In this document: positions 25,157 through 33,615 of the stretch, one piece after another
Layout: every line of letters begins with the position of its first letter
Position numbering within the stretch: position 1 is the first letter of the stretch
Assembly: GCA_963741995.1 (NCBI GenBank)
Contig: CAVUKI010000010.1
Coordinates: 248,001-312,000 of the forward strand
DNA from: Bog-473 sp963741995
GTDB lineage: Bacteria; Actinomycetota; Acidimicrobiia; Acidimicrobiales; RAAP-2
Length of the DNA stretch: 64,000 bases
Direction of reading: 5' to 3'
The notes under the pieces: model-generated
The model's database searches: none
What the model saw: the letters and a program-made list of their open reading frames with translations, nothing else
Told to the model about the DNA's origin: nothing
Translations under genes and position numbers: made by a program

Positions 25157-26632
25157 TCAGCCCGCTCCAGGTGGCACCGCCGCGGCAGGTCCCGCCCAGC
25201 TGAAGGTGAACGCCTGCACCGGCGCCCCGGCGACGGCCAGCGTCACCGCCATGGAGGTGCCTCCCTTGTCGCCACTGTGGGTGTCGCCGGTCGTGTCGAT
25301 GGCGGCACCCATGACCAGGTTGGGACCTGAGCCAAAATCGTCGAGGATGCCTTTTCGGTGTCCCCAGCAGCCGGCCGCTCCACGATGCAGGCAGTCGAGA
25401 TTTCCGCTGTCGTAGCCGTCGTCGTACATCCACCCGTACACGGCATCGAGCCCGTTCGATGATCCGCCGGCCCACTCTGCGTCGTCGAGGTCATAGGCAT
25501 GTCCGGGGTCGGGTGGGTCCTTGGCGGCGTCGGCTCCCAACTGGGCGTTCCGGTCGAGCGCGCCCGTGAGGCCACCGAAGGCCGGGAGCCCGCGGTCCAC
25601 CCTCTCGAGGTTGATGGCGACGAAGATCTGGTCGGGAATGCTCAACCGGGCGAAGTCCGTCGGCAGCACCATGGGGCGGATCCCCTCCAGCACGTGGGCG
25701 TGGTTGATGGCGTCCAGCACGGCGCCGAGGCAGGCCTGGGAATTGTCGATCCCGCCGGCGTCGCAGATGCGCGTGTAGTCGGGCACTGGCGCCACGTTGC
25801 GACTCGGATCGCTGATGCCGGTGTCGGACTCCGAGGAGGGAATCGCTCGCAGCGGCCGGAGCCGCCCGGCCGACATGGCGGTCAGGGCCTGCTTCCAGGT
25901 GTAGGCGAAGTGCCCCGGATGGGTGGAGGTGGCGAGGGTCGCCGCCAGCGAGGATCCGCCCTGGTCCTCGCTCGACGTGTCGCCGGTCGGGTCATAGGCG
26001 GCTCCCATGACGAGGTGCCGTGCTCCGAACCGATTCAGGACGATCTTGCGATCGGCCCAGCAGCCTGAGGTCTTGGTCCCCGAGCACCCCGGCACTCCGC
26101 TGTCCGGGCCGTCGTCGTAGAGCCATTCGAAGTCCGCATCGAGCCCGTTGTCGACATCCCCGATCCATTCGGTGGTCACCGAGCCATAGGCCGGGCCGGG
26201 TCGAGCGGGGAGGCGCGCCGAGTCGGCCCCCTTCTCTGCATCAGCATCGAGGGCGGTGGTCAGACCCGTGAACGGGGCAAGGCCGCGGTCCACCCGCTCG
26301 CGGTCGACGGTGACGAAGAGCTGTTCGGGAACGGTCAGGCGCGGGAAGTCGGCCGGCAGCACCATGGGGCCCATGCCTTCCGCAGCTCTGGCCGCGTCGA
26401 TCGCATCGAGGGTGATGCGCAGGCACGGGCTCGACGTGTCGACCCCGACCGGGGCGCACGTCTCGGGATAGTCCGGGACGGGGGAGAGCGAATGCGCCGG
26501 CCCGGCAAGTCCACTCTCCGTGTTCCCTGCGGTCGAGCAGCCGGCGAGCAGGAGGGCCAGGACCAGGCCGGCGCCCGGCCACCTTGGAACCCGTTGCGCC
26601 CACGCGCGCGGCAGGTTGGGGGCACGCCACAT
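25157..26632 (-). CDS. Secreted lipoprotein with tandemly duplicated CAP/SCP-like domains
   Basis: A 491-residue exported protein. The signal peptide ends in the lipobox LLLAGC (Cys32), so it should be anchored in the outer leaflet of the membrane. Two copies of one domain follow, about residues 54-270 and 285-491. Matching blocks are PMVLPADFPRLTVPEQLFV versus PMVLPTDFARLSIPDQIFV, ERVDRGLAPFTGLT versus ERVDRGLPAFGGLT, and LVMGAAYDPTGDT versus LVMGAAIDTTGDT. The ERxxxGL...AxxGAD pattern resembles CAP/SCP (cysteine-rich secretory protein) domains. Paired cysteines suggest disulfides. Function unknown. Confidence 0.78.
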   Translation of the reverse strand: MWRAPNLPRAWAQRVPRWPGAGLVLALLLAGCSTAGNTESGLAGPAHSLSPVPDYPETCAPVGVDTSSPCLRITLDAIDAARAAEGMGPMVLPADFPRLTVPEQLFVTVDRERVDRGLAPFTGLTTALDADAEKGADSARLPARPGPAYGSVTTEWIGDVDNGLDADFEWLYDDGPDSGVPGCSGTKTSGCWADRKIVLNRFGARHLVMGAAYDPTGDTSSEDQGGSSLAATLATSTHPGHFAYTWKQALTAMSAGRLRPLRAIPSSESDTGISDPSRNVAPVPDYTRICDAGGIDNSQACLGAVLDAINHAHVLEGIRPMVLPTDFARLSIPDQIFVAINLERVDRGLPAFGGLTGALDRNAQLGADAAKDPPDPGHAYDLDDAEWAGGSSNGLDAVYGWMYDDGYDSGNLDCLHRGAAGCWGHRKGILDDFGSGPNLVMGAAIDTTGDTHSGDKGGTSMAVTLAVAGAPVQAFTFSWAGPAAAVPPGAG

Positions 26633-26689
26633 CAGAAGACCAACGTAGCCATGCGGGCCGCCATCCCGGCAGCGGCTCCGTTGCGCCGG

Positions 26690-27508
26690 TTACTCCGGCT
26701 GACCCCCGGAGCTGCCGTAGCGGGGTGGGCGCTTCTGCAGGAACGCCGCCACGGCCTCTTGCATGTCGTTGGTCAAGGACGACAGGACCTGCGTCCGGTT
26801 CTCGAGGTCGATACCCGCCTGCAGGGAGCCGACCTCGAGCTGGGACCACATGACCTCCTTGGTCATCCGGACGCCCCACGGCGCGTTTGCCGCGATGAGG
26901 CCCGCTGTCTCGAGCGCGGCGCTCTCCAGCACGTCGTCGGGCACCACGCGGAGGACGAGCCCGATGCGATCGGCTTCCCCGGCGTCAATGATGCGGCCCG
27001 TCAGCATCAATTCCCAGGCCCGCGATGCGCCGATCAAGCGCGGGAGCAGCCAACTCACGCCGATGTCGCAGCCGGAGAGGCCGAGGCGCACGAAGGCCAC
27101 GTTGAAGCGTGCCGATGCGGATGCAATGCGGATATCGCTGGCCAGCGCCAGGGCGAGGCCGCCGCCTGCCGCCGGACCGTTCACGGCGGCGATCACGGGC
27201 TGGGGCAGGGCGCGCAACCGGGGGACCAGTGCGGCGATGTCGGTCTGGGTGGCGAAGGTCGCTCCCACCCGGTCCAGGCCCTCCGATCCCGGCGCGGCGC
27301 CGTACCCGGCGAGATCCAACCCGGCGCAGAAGCCCCGTCCGGCGCCGGTGAGGACAACGACCCGGCAGGAAGGGTCCACGGCGACGCCCGCGAGCACCTC
27401 GTGGAGCTCGGCGACCAACGTCGCGTTCATGGCGTTCAACCGTTCGGGGCGGTCGAGGGTGATCCGGCTGACGCCCTCGTGCGGCTGGTCGATGTGCAGT
27501 GTGTCCAC
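26690..27508 (-). CDS. Enoyl-CoA hydratase/isomerase family protein
   Basis: Crotonase-fold enzyme of 272 residues acting on enoyl-CoA esters in fatty-acid or related degradation. The oxyanion-hole blocks are GRGFCAGLDLAGYG and ALPQPVIAAVNGPAAGGGLALALASDIRI. The position of the second catalytic glutamate is occupied by Gly/Cys in RLGLSGCDIGVSWLLPR, so isomerase or other crotonase chemistry is possible. The GTG at 27506-27508 follows GGAGGGA. It is divergent from the TIGR01777 epimerase. Confidence 0.88.
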   Translation of the reverse strand: MDTLHIDQPHEGVSRITLDRPERLNAMNATLVAELHEVLAGVAVDPSCRVVVLTGAGRGFCAGLDLAGYGAAPGSEGLDRVGATFATQTDIAALVPRLRALPQPVIAAVNGPAAGGGLALALASDIRIASASARFNVAFVRLGLSGCDIGVSWLLPRLIGASRAWELMLTGRIIDAGEADRIGLVLRVVPDDVLESAALETAGLIAANAPWGVRMTKEVMWSQLEVGSLQAGIDLENRTQVLSSLTNDMQEAVAAFLQKRPPRYGSSGGQPE

Positions 27509-27531
27509 GATGTGATCCCTCCGCTGGCTCG

Positions 27532-27544
27532 CCCATATCCTGCA
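27532..27544 (+). promoter_or_regulatory. Candidate -10 region upstream of TIGR01777 epimerase
   Basis: The 13-mer CCCATATCCTGCA, containing TATCCT at 27536-27541, is identical to the one at 4324-4336, and in both cases TATCCT begins 64 bases before the start codon. Confidence 0.3.
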
Positions 27545-27599
27545 ACACGCGGCATGGCTGCGCCGTCGGTCGGGCGGCGTGCCGAGACGGGAGCAGAGC

Positions 27600-28945
27600 A
27601 TGGGGCTGCAGTACTCGAGTGTCGTCAAGGCTCGCGTGTCCGAGGTCTTCGCCTGGCACGAGCGGCCCGGAGCGCTGCCGCGACTCCTGCCGCCGTGGCA
27701 GCCCATCAAGGTGGCGCAGGAAGCGCCCTCCCTGGTCGACGGGCGAGCGGTCCTGCTGTTGCCCGGCCGGGTGCGCTGGGTGGCGCAGCACTCGGGTGAC
27801 GACCCGCCGCATCGATTCGTCGACGACCTGGTCTCGTTGCCGTTGCACTGGCACCACACCCACTCCTTCGAGGCGGTCGGCGAGACGGCAACCAGGGTCA
27901 TCGACCGCGTCGACACGCCCGTCCCGGGCTCGTTCCTGCTGCAGACCTTCCGCTACCGGCACCGGCAACTGGCCGACGACCTGGCTGCGCACCACAGGAT
28001 GGGCGGGCGGCTCCTGACAGTGGCCGTCACGGGCTCGTCGGGCCTGATCGGCTCGGCCCTCTGTGCCTATCTCTCCACCGGTGGGCACCGCGTCATCCGC
28101 TTGGTGCGCCGCGCGCCGCGTTCTCCGCTGGAGCGGGCCTGGGATCCCGGTCGGCCTGACGCGAGCGCGCTCGAGGGTGTCGACGCGGTCATCCATCTCG
28201 CCGGAGCGTCCATCGCCGGCCGCTTCACCCAGGCACACAAGCGACGTGTCCGCGACAGCCGTGTGGGCCCCACGGCCGAGCTGGCCCGCCTCATGGCCGC
28301 CCTGCCCGATGGGCCCCGCGTGCTTCTGTGCGCGTCGGCCGTCGGTTATTACGGGACGGACCGCGGGAACGAGGAGCTCACCGAGGAGGGCGGCCGCGGG
28401 TCTGGCTTCCTGGCGGAGCTCGTCGAGGATTGGGAGGCGGCGGCCGAACCCGCACAAGCTGCGGGCGTGCGTGTCGCGCACGTGCGGACGGGCATTGTCC
28501 AGTCCGCCCGGGGGGCCAGCCTGAAGCTCCTCCGCCCTCTGTTCTCGGCTGGTCTCGGGGGACCACTCGCTCCGGGATCGCAGTGGCTCCCGTGGATCGA
28601 TCTTGACGACCTGCTCGATGTGTTCGGGCAGGCCCTGGTGGACGACGCACTCGTCGGCCCAGTCAACGCGGTGGCGCCGACCCCCGTGACCAACCGCGAC
28701 TATGCAACAACCCTGGCCCGCGTCATGCGAAGGCCGGCACTTCTCCCGGTCCCCGCCCTCGGCCCGCAGCTGCTCCTGGGCGCCGAGGGGCGCGCGAGAT
28801 GGTGCAGGCCAGTCAGCGGGTCCTCCCGGCCCGGTTGGCGGCGGCGGGGCACGTCTTCCGCCACCCTTCGCTCGAGGAGTGCTTACGGCACCAGCTGGGC
28901 CACGTGCATGGCGCACTCACGGGGGAGGAGGTCGGGAGCCCTTAG
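27600..28945 (+). CDS. SRPBCC-TIGR01777 family oxidoreductase (epimerase), one frameshift
   Basis: Two-domain protein of about 447 residues. Residues 1-140 are an SRPBCC/START-like ligand-binding domain (VKARVSEVFAWHERPGALPRL). From about residue 140 an extended SDR follows with VTGSSGLIGSALCAYL, HLAGASIAGRF and CASAVGYYG, the hallmarks of the TIGR01777 family (YfcH/SDR39U1). The frame shifts near 28790, where GAEG(A)REMVQASQRVLP should continue, ending at TAG 28943-28945. Biological substrate unknown. ATG at 27600 follows GGGAGCAG. Confidence 0.88.
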
Positions 28946-29028
28946 TCCCGTGGGCGGCGATGGCCTGGTCCGACGAGACGGCCCGTCCCGCGGGCATCCC
29001 GATGGCCATCTCTCTTAAGGTTCGTAGG

Positions 29029-29382
29029 ATGATCACCGGTCTCCACACGCTTGTCCACGCGCACGATGCCGACGCGGCGCGCGCATTCTTCCGCGATGTC
29101 CTGGGCTGGCCGCACGTCGATGCGCACGAGGGGTGGCTCATCTTCGGAACCGGGCCGTCGGAGCTCGGTGTCCATCCCACCGAGGGCGGAACCGAGCACC
29201 ACGAGATCTCGCTCGTGTGCGATGACATTGAGCAGACGGTGGCGGAGCTGGGGGCCAAAGGTGCCAAATTCGCCGGCAGCATCGAAAACCGCGGCTTTGG
29301 CCGCACCATCGGCCTCGAGGTCCCCGGCGGCGGCCAGATGATGCTCTACCAACCTCGACACCCGACCGCATTCGACCTTTGA
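29029..29382 (+). CDS. VOC family (glyoxalase-like) protein
   Basis: A 117-residue vicinal-oxygen-chelate fold protein with two beta-alpha-beta-beta-beta units: HTLVHAHDADAARAFFRDVLGW and EISLVCDDIEQTVAELGAKG. Candidate metal ligands are a His near the N-terminus and the Glu in GLEVPGGGQMMLYQP. Substrate unknown. TAGG just before the ATG is a weak ribosome site. Confidence 0.82.
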   Translation: MITGLHTLVHAHDADAARAFFRDVLGWPHVDAHEGWLIFGTGPSELGVHPTEGGTEHHEISLVCDDIEQTVAELGAKGAKFAGSIENRGFGRTIGLEVPGGGQMMLYQPRHPTAFDL

Positions 29383-29591
29383 GGGCCGCTTGTCGTAGGC
29401 GTCAACGTGGAGCTCGGGATCGGTCCACAGGGTCGGCGGAAACCCGAGAGTGAGCGGCTGCCCGGGCACGCCAGCGGACGAATCCGGCTGCACCACATGC
29501 CAGGCCCACCGTGCGGGGGACCAGCTGCTCGCGGGTGTGGGGCACCGTCGCACGTTGTCGGTCGGTCTCCCAGGTGAGGAAGACTCCATCC

Positions 29592-30410
29592 ATGGATATT
29601 CACGGAAGCGCACTGGTGACAGGGGCGAGCCGCGGGATCGGCCGGGCCATCGCCCTCGAATTGGCCCACCGGGGGTTCGACACGGTCGCCACCATGCGGG
29701 ATCCCCGCGCGGGCGCCACCATGGCATCAGAGACCGAGGGACGGCTTCGGGTCCGCCGGCTCGACGTCACCGACCCCTCGACGTTCGACCTGCCGTCGGA
29801 CCTGCGCGTGCTCGTCAACAACGCGGGTATCGACACCGATTACCTGCCGGTGGAGCACGCCAACATGGAGGACTGGCGCCGGATGTTCGAGACCAACGTC
29901 TTCGGCGTCGTCGCGCTCACCGCGGCATCCATCCCGACCCTCCGAGAGAACCAGCCGTCCGTGGTGTGCACCGTCACCTCGTCATCCATCATCGCTTCCG
30001 TACCTTTCTTCTCCGCCTATCGGGCCTCCAAGGCGGCCGCGTCCGCGTTCGGCGACAGCTTGCGGGTCGAGGTGGCGCCCTTCGGGATCCGGGTGGTCGA
30101 GATCCTTCCGGGACCCATCGACACCGACATGTTCCGTTTGAGCACGGGTGAGCAGGGCGCGGCCCGTTTCGCCGACTACCGCTCTCTGGCCGCCGTTGCG
30201 GCATCACTACGGCGCGCACATGCCGACCCCCGTGTGGTCGATCCAGCGCAGGCGGCATCGACCATCGTCGATGCGATCCTCGATACCAGCGGGCCGATGC
30301 GGTATGGCTGCGACCCCGTGTCAGTGGAGCTGCTCGATCTCTGGCGCCAATCTGATGACGAGGCGGTCTTCAGCATGACGGGGCAGTCTCTCCTCGATAA
30401 GTCCCAGTAA
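29592..30410 (+). CDS. SDR family oxidoreductase
   Basis: Classical short-chain dehydrogenase of 272 residues with cofactor motif VTGASRGIGRAIALEL, the structural NNAG in VLVNNAGID, and active-site Ser-Tyr-Lys: the serine in VTSSSIIASVPFF and AYRASKAAA. The segment TMRDPRAG after beta 2 suggests NADP preference. The ATG at 29592 follows GAGGAAG. Substrate unknown. Confidence 0.88.
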   Translation: MDIHGSALVTGASRGIGRAIALELAHRGFDTVATMRDPRAGATMASETEGRLRVRRLDVTDPSTFDLPSDLRVLVNNAGIDTDYLPVEHANMEDWRRMFETNVFGVVALTAASIPTLRENQPSVVCTVTSSSIIASVPFFSAYRASKAAASAFGDSLRVEVAPFGIRVVEILPGPIDTDMFRLSTGEQGAARFADYRSLAAVAASLRRAHADPRVVDPAQAASTIVDAILDTSGPMRYGCDPVSVELLDLWRQSDDEAVFSMTGQSLLDKSQ

Positions 30411-30481
30411 TCGGGGCGGCGGGACTGCAGCAGAGCACTACCTCCCGGCGCACGACGTTCCGCTCTCAGAGAAAGGTCTTC

Positions 30482-31066
30482 GTGGATTTCGCCGTTGTCG
30501 TGGCTGTCTTTCCCATCATCTTCATCGGCGAGCTCCCGGACAAGACGATGTTCGCGTCCCTCGTCATGTCGACGCGGGGCCGCCCGGGCATCGTCTGGCT
30601 CGGCGCCGCCGCCGCCTTCGTCGTGCATGTCGTCATTGCGGTCACCATAGGAGTCGCCCTCTTCCGCCTCTTGCCCCATCAGGTCCTCGATGCCGTGGTT
30701 GCAGGCATGTTCCTCGTGGGCGCCGCGCTTGCCCTCCGTGAGGCCATCAAGGAGCGCCAGGAAGAGGAGCTGGTGGAGAAGGAGGTGGCGTCCCACCGTC
30801 GCATCGCGGTCACCGCGTTCCTCGTGATCTTCCTCGCTGAGTGGGGCGACCTCACGCAGATCCTCACGGCCAACCTGGCCGCCCATTACCACGACCCCCT
30901 CTCCGTCGGCGTGGGCGCGGTCCTCGCCCTCTGGGCGGTGGCCGGGCTCGCCGTGGTCAGCGGTCAGAGCTTGCTTCGGTTGATCAACATCGCAACGATC
31001 AGGGTCGTCACCGCCGTCGTCCTGGTCGGCCTGGCGGGATGGGCCGCCTGGAGCGCGGCGCAGTGA
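30482..31066 (+). CDS. TMEM165/GDT1 (UPF0016) family cation transporter
   Basis: Six-helix membrane protein of 194 residues with the two family signatures, GELPDKT in helix 1 and AEWGDLTQ in helix 4 (E-x-G-D type), which form the cation path in this family of Mn2+/Ca2+ exporters. A charged central loop (EAIKERQEEELVEKE) joins the halves. Mn export is the best characterised role of bacterial relatives (MneA). GTG start behind AGAAAGG. No yybP-ykoY-type riboswitch was seen in the 71-base leader. Confidence 0.88.
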   Translation: MDFAVVVAVFPIIFIGELPDKTMFASLVMSTRGRPGIVWLGAAAAFVVHVVIAVTIGVALFRLLPHQVLDAVVAGMFLVGAALALREAIKERQEEELVEKEVASHRRIAVTAFLVIFLAEWGDLTQILTANLAAHYHDPLSVGVGAVLALWAVAGLAVVSGQSLLRLINIATIRVVTAVVLVGLAGWAAWSAAQ

Positions 31067-31236
31067 AGGGAGGAGCGCTTTTCGCGCACGGCGACGCCAA
31101 TTGCGAGGAGCGCAACAGATGTCATGCCCGACTGCCGGGGGAGCCCTACGGCGGCACCTTCAACTTCGAAGCGACCTCCTACGGTGCACGGGGCGGACAG
31201 TGCGGCGCGAGTGCCCCGTCCGGGGATGTGCGGCGC

Positions 31237-32028
31237 TCAGCCGACCGGCGCCGCGAACCGGTATCCGATACCCCGGATGGTGGTGATCCAGCGCGGATTC
31301 TCCGGGTCGGTTTCGATTTTCAGGCGGACACGGCGGATGTGCTCGGTCACCGTGGACCGTCCCTGCCACCGACCATTGGATCCCCAGACCCGCTCGAGCA
31401 AGTCTTCGCGTGAGAACACCCGCCCCGGTGCGGAGGCGAGGAAGGCGAGGAGGTCGAATTCCTTGCGGGTCATGACCACCTCGACGTCGCCGACCGTCAC
31501 CTTGCGGGTCCCCTGGTCGATAACGAGGTCGCCGTGGTCGAGCGTCGTCGTGGGAGTGCCACCACCGCGCCGCAGGACCGCTCGCATCCGGGCCTCGAGT
31601 TCGGCGAAGGAGTAGGGCTTGGCGAGCACGTCATCGGCACCGAGGTTCAGCAGGGCCACTCGATCACGCTCAGAGGACCGGCCGGAGCAGACGATGACCG
31701 GGACCGAGCTGCGGCGCCGGATGGAGGTCAGCACATCCGCCGTGCCGCCTCCGATGTCGAAGTCGAGGATGACGAGATCGCTCGGGTGGGCGAAGACCGC
31801 CTCCAGCGACTCGTCCACGCTGGCCGCCTCTGCGACCGCATACCCGGATCGCTTCAGATAGTGCTGCAGCGCCCGGCGGGTATTGTTGTCGTCCTCCGCC
31901 ACGAGGATCGTCTTGTCGGTGACAACGTCGCCCACGGGAGTGAAGACCGTGGTTGGATTGGAGTCGGCGCCACGAAAGCCTCCCCCGTAGGGCGCACCCT
32001 GTTCCGAGACGTCCAAGGGAAAGGTCAC
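31237..32028 (-). CDS. OmpR-family response regulator (first of a duplicated pair)
   Basis: Receiver domain with LVAEDDNNTRRAL, phospho-acceptor Asp in LVILDFD, conserved Thr/Ser in VIVCSGR and Lys in AKPYSF, then a winged-helix DNA-binding domain with MTRKEFDLLAFLASAPGRVF and IRGIGYRF (263 residues). The loop after the Asp is IGGGTAD rather than the usual LPGxDG. The first about 35 residues are not receiver-like; a GTG at VTDKTILVAED is an alternative start. No sensor kinase is adjacent. Closely related to the regulator at 32337. Confidence 0.9.
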   Translation of the reverse strand: MTFPLDVSEQGAPYGGGFRGADSNPTTVFTPVGDVVTDKTILVAEDDNNTRRALQHYLKRSGYAVAEAASVDESLEAVFAHPSDLVILDFDIGGGTADVLTSIRRRSSVPVIVCSGRSSERDRVALLNLGADDVLAKPYSFAELEARMRAVLRRGGGTPTTTLDHGDLVIDQGTRKVTVGDVEVVMTRKEFDLLAFLASAPGRVFSREDLLERVWGSNGRWQGRSTVTEHIRRVRLKIETDPENPRWITTIRGIGYRFAAPVG

Positions 32029-32336
32029 GCGACACCGCCTTGCGCCGAGCCTGAAACAACCCCGCGCATGCCCTGCAGTCGAGCGAGCGCCTTCGGCGAG
32101 CCCCCCATGTCCATTGCCCCTCTCGTTCTTCCCGCACCCCGTGCAGAACAGTTCATCGTGCGCCCGGACCGACGCAGACTTCGCGTCGCAACCGCCTGGT
32201 ACCGAGCTGCGTTCTCAGTGTCGGCAGAAGCTGGAGCCGACTCCATAGGACTTTTGGACCAAAAATTGGGTGTCCGTAGTGCAAGCGTGATGGAGCGCAT
32301 CCGCGGTCGCCAAACCTCTCCGGCTCGTGCGCTTTT
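32029..32336. other. Intergenic region between the two response regulators
   Basis: No gene is seen in these 308 bases. Base composition drops locally around a 13-base palindrome TTTTGG-A-CCAAAA at 32252-32264, an unusual AT-rich island that could be an operator for either regulator, which probably controls itself or its neighbour. Confidence 0.4.
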
Positions 32337-33140
32337 TCACACGTCGTCGGGCAGTGTGAACCGGTAGCCGACGCCACGAACGGTGGTGATCCAGCGAGGC
32401 GAATCCGGGTCGGGCTCTATCTTGAGACGAACCCGGCGGACGTGCTCGGTCACGGTGGAGCGGCCTTGCCATTCTTCGGTCGAACCCCAGACCCGCTCCA
32501 GCAGATCCTCGCGGGAGAAGACCTGGCCCGGCGACGCCGCCAGGAATGCGAGCAGGTCGAATTCCTTGCGCGTCATCGGGACGGACTTGTCGCGCACGGT
32601 CACTGTTCGAGTGTCACGATCCACCACGAGCTCTCCGAGGTGGAGGCAGGTGGCCGCCGGCTGGTCGTTGCCACGGCGCAAGACGGCCCTGACCCTGGCC
32701 TCGAGTTCCGCGAAGGAGAACGGCTTGACGACGAAGTCGTCAGCGCCCAGGTTGAGGGTGCGGATCCTGTCTTCCTCTGAATCCCGTCCGGAGCAGACGA
32801 TGACCGGCACGGCGCTGTGACGGCGGATCTTGGCCAGCACGTCGGTGCCGTCAAAGCCAGGAAGTCCCAGGTCAAGGAGGACAAGGCTGGCCGAGTGCTG
32901 GAAGACGGCCCGCAGCGTGGAAGGCCCGTCTGCGGCCTCCGTGACCCGGTATCCGCTGCGCTCGAAGTACTGGAGCAGCGCGCTGCGGCAGCTGTGATCG
33001 TCCTCGGCCACGAGGATCGTCCGTTCTCCCTGCTCGGCCCCGCCGGGCGAAGCCAGGGGGTTGGTGCCGGTCGGATCGAGTGGCCTGAGATCTCGGTGGT
33101 GCGTCGGGACGCGTGTCGCTACTCCGACGGGCGGGTTCAT
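32337..33140 (-). CDS. OmpR-family response regulator (second of a duplicated pair)
   Basis: Receiver with LVAEDDHSCRSAL, Asp in LVLLDLGLPGFDG, VIVCSGR and VVKPFSF, followed by an OmpR winged helix with MTRKEFDLLAFLAASPGQVF and VRGVGYRF (267 residues). DNA-binding domains of this and the previous gene are almost identical in sequence, while the receivers have diverged, so both may bind the same sites with different inputs. No histidine kinase gene is found in the window. It is divergent from the sigma factor gene. Confidence 0.92.
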   Translation of the reverse strand: MNPPVGVATRVPTHHRDLRPLDPTGTNPLASPGGAEQGERTILVAEDDHSCRSALLQYFERSGYRVTEAADGPSTLRAVFQHSASLVLLDLGLPGFDGTDVLAKIRRHSAVPVIVCSGRDSEEDRIRTLNLGADDFVVKPFSFAELEARVRAVLRRGNDQPAATCLHLGELVVDRDTRTVTVRDKSVPMTRKEFDLLAFLAASPGQVFSREDLLERVWGSTEEWQGRSTVTEHVRRVRLKIEPDPDSPRWITTVRGVGYRFTLPDDV

Positions 33141-33615
33141 TCGCCGGTCCTCTTCTGCAGTAGGGGTGTGTGACCCATGCTGTGATTGTCGGCCGCGCCT
33201 TCACCAACCTTGAGAAATCGATTGGCCCTCGAATCAGACCGCGGACGCATCCGCGTCCCTTGGGCCGTGCGGCGCTCGGGGTCGCCAGAATTCACAGGAA
33301 GAGTCCAGCCGCGTTGTCGTCATTTCCCGCGCCGAAAAGTGTTGCGTCGGCATGCAAAAGACGGGAAGAGCGATGCATCCGAGATGACCGACCGGATGCC
33401 GACGATTCGCGGTGCGGGCCGGGCGGCTCGAATCGTTGCGCAACGGTTGCTCGGGCTCTGCAACCGTGAAACAACGTTCACGCAACCGTCCTGCAAGAGG
33501 GCTATCTATTAGAGTGGTTGCTACTCCTGAATACATGAAATGCACATGATCAATGATGTCTTCAGGAGAGAAGTCGCACCGGTCGGATGGTGCAAATGAA
33601 AGAGGGGGAAACAAC
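33141..33615. promoter_or_regulatory. Long regulatory region upstream of the WhiG/FliA-type sigma factor
   Basis: These 475 bases hold no credible gene. The 3' part is rich in repeats: ACGGTTGC at 33443-33450 and its complement GCAACCGT at 33460-33467 and 33482-33489, a palindrome TTGCGCAA at 33436-33443 and an inverted repeat GTGAA-6-TTCAC at 33466-33481. These cluster 125-180 bases before the sigma factor start and look like a multi-site operator. Confidence 0.45.

Noticed and set aside
30411..30481. yybP-ykoY manganese riboswitch before the GDT1-type gene
   Set aside because: Only 71 bases are available and the conserved internal loop sequences are not seen.
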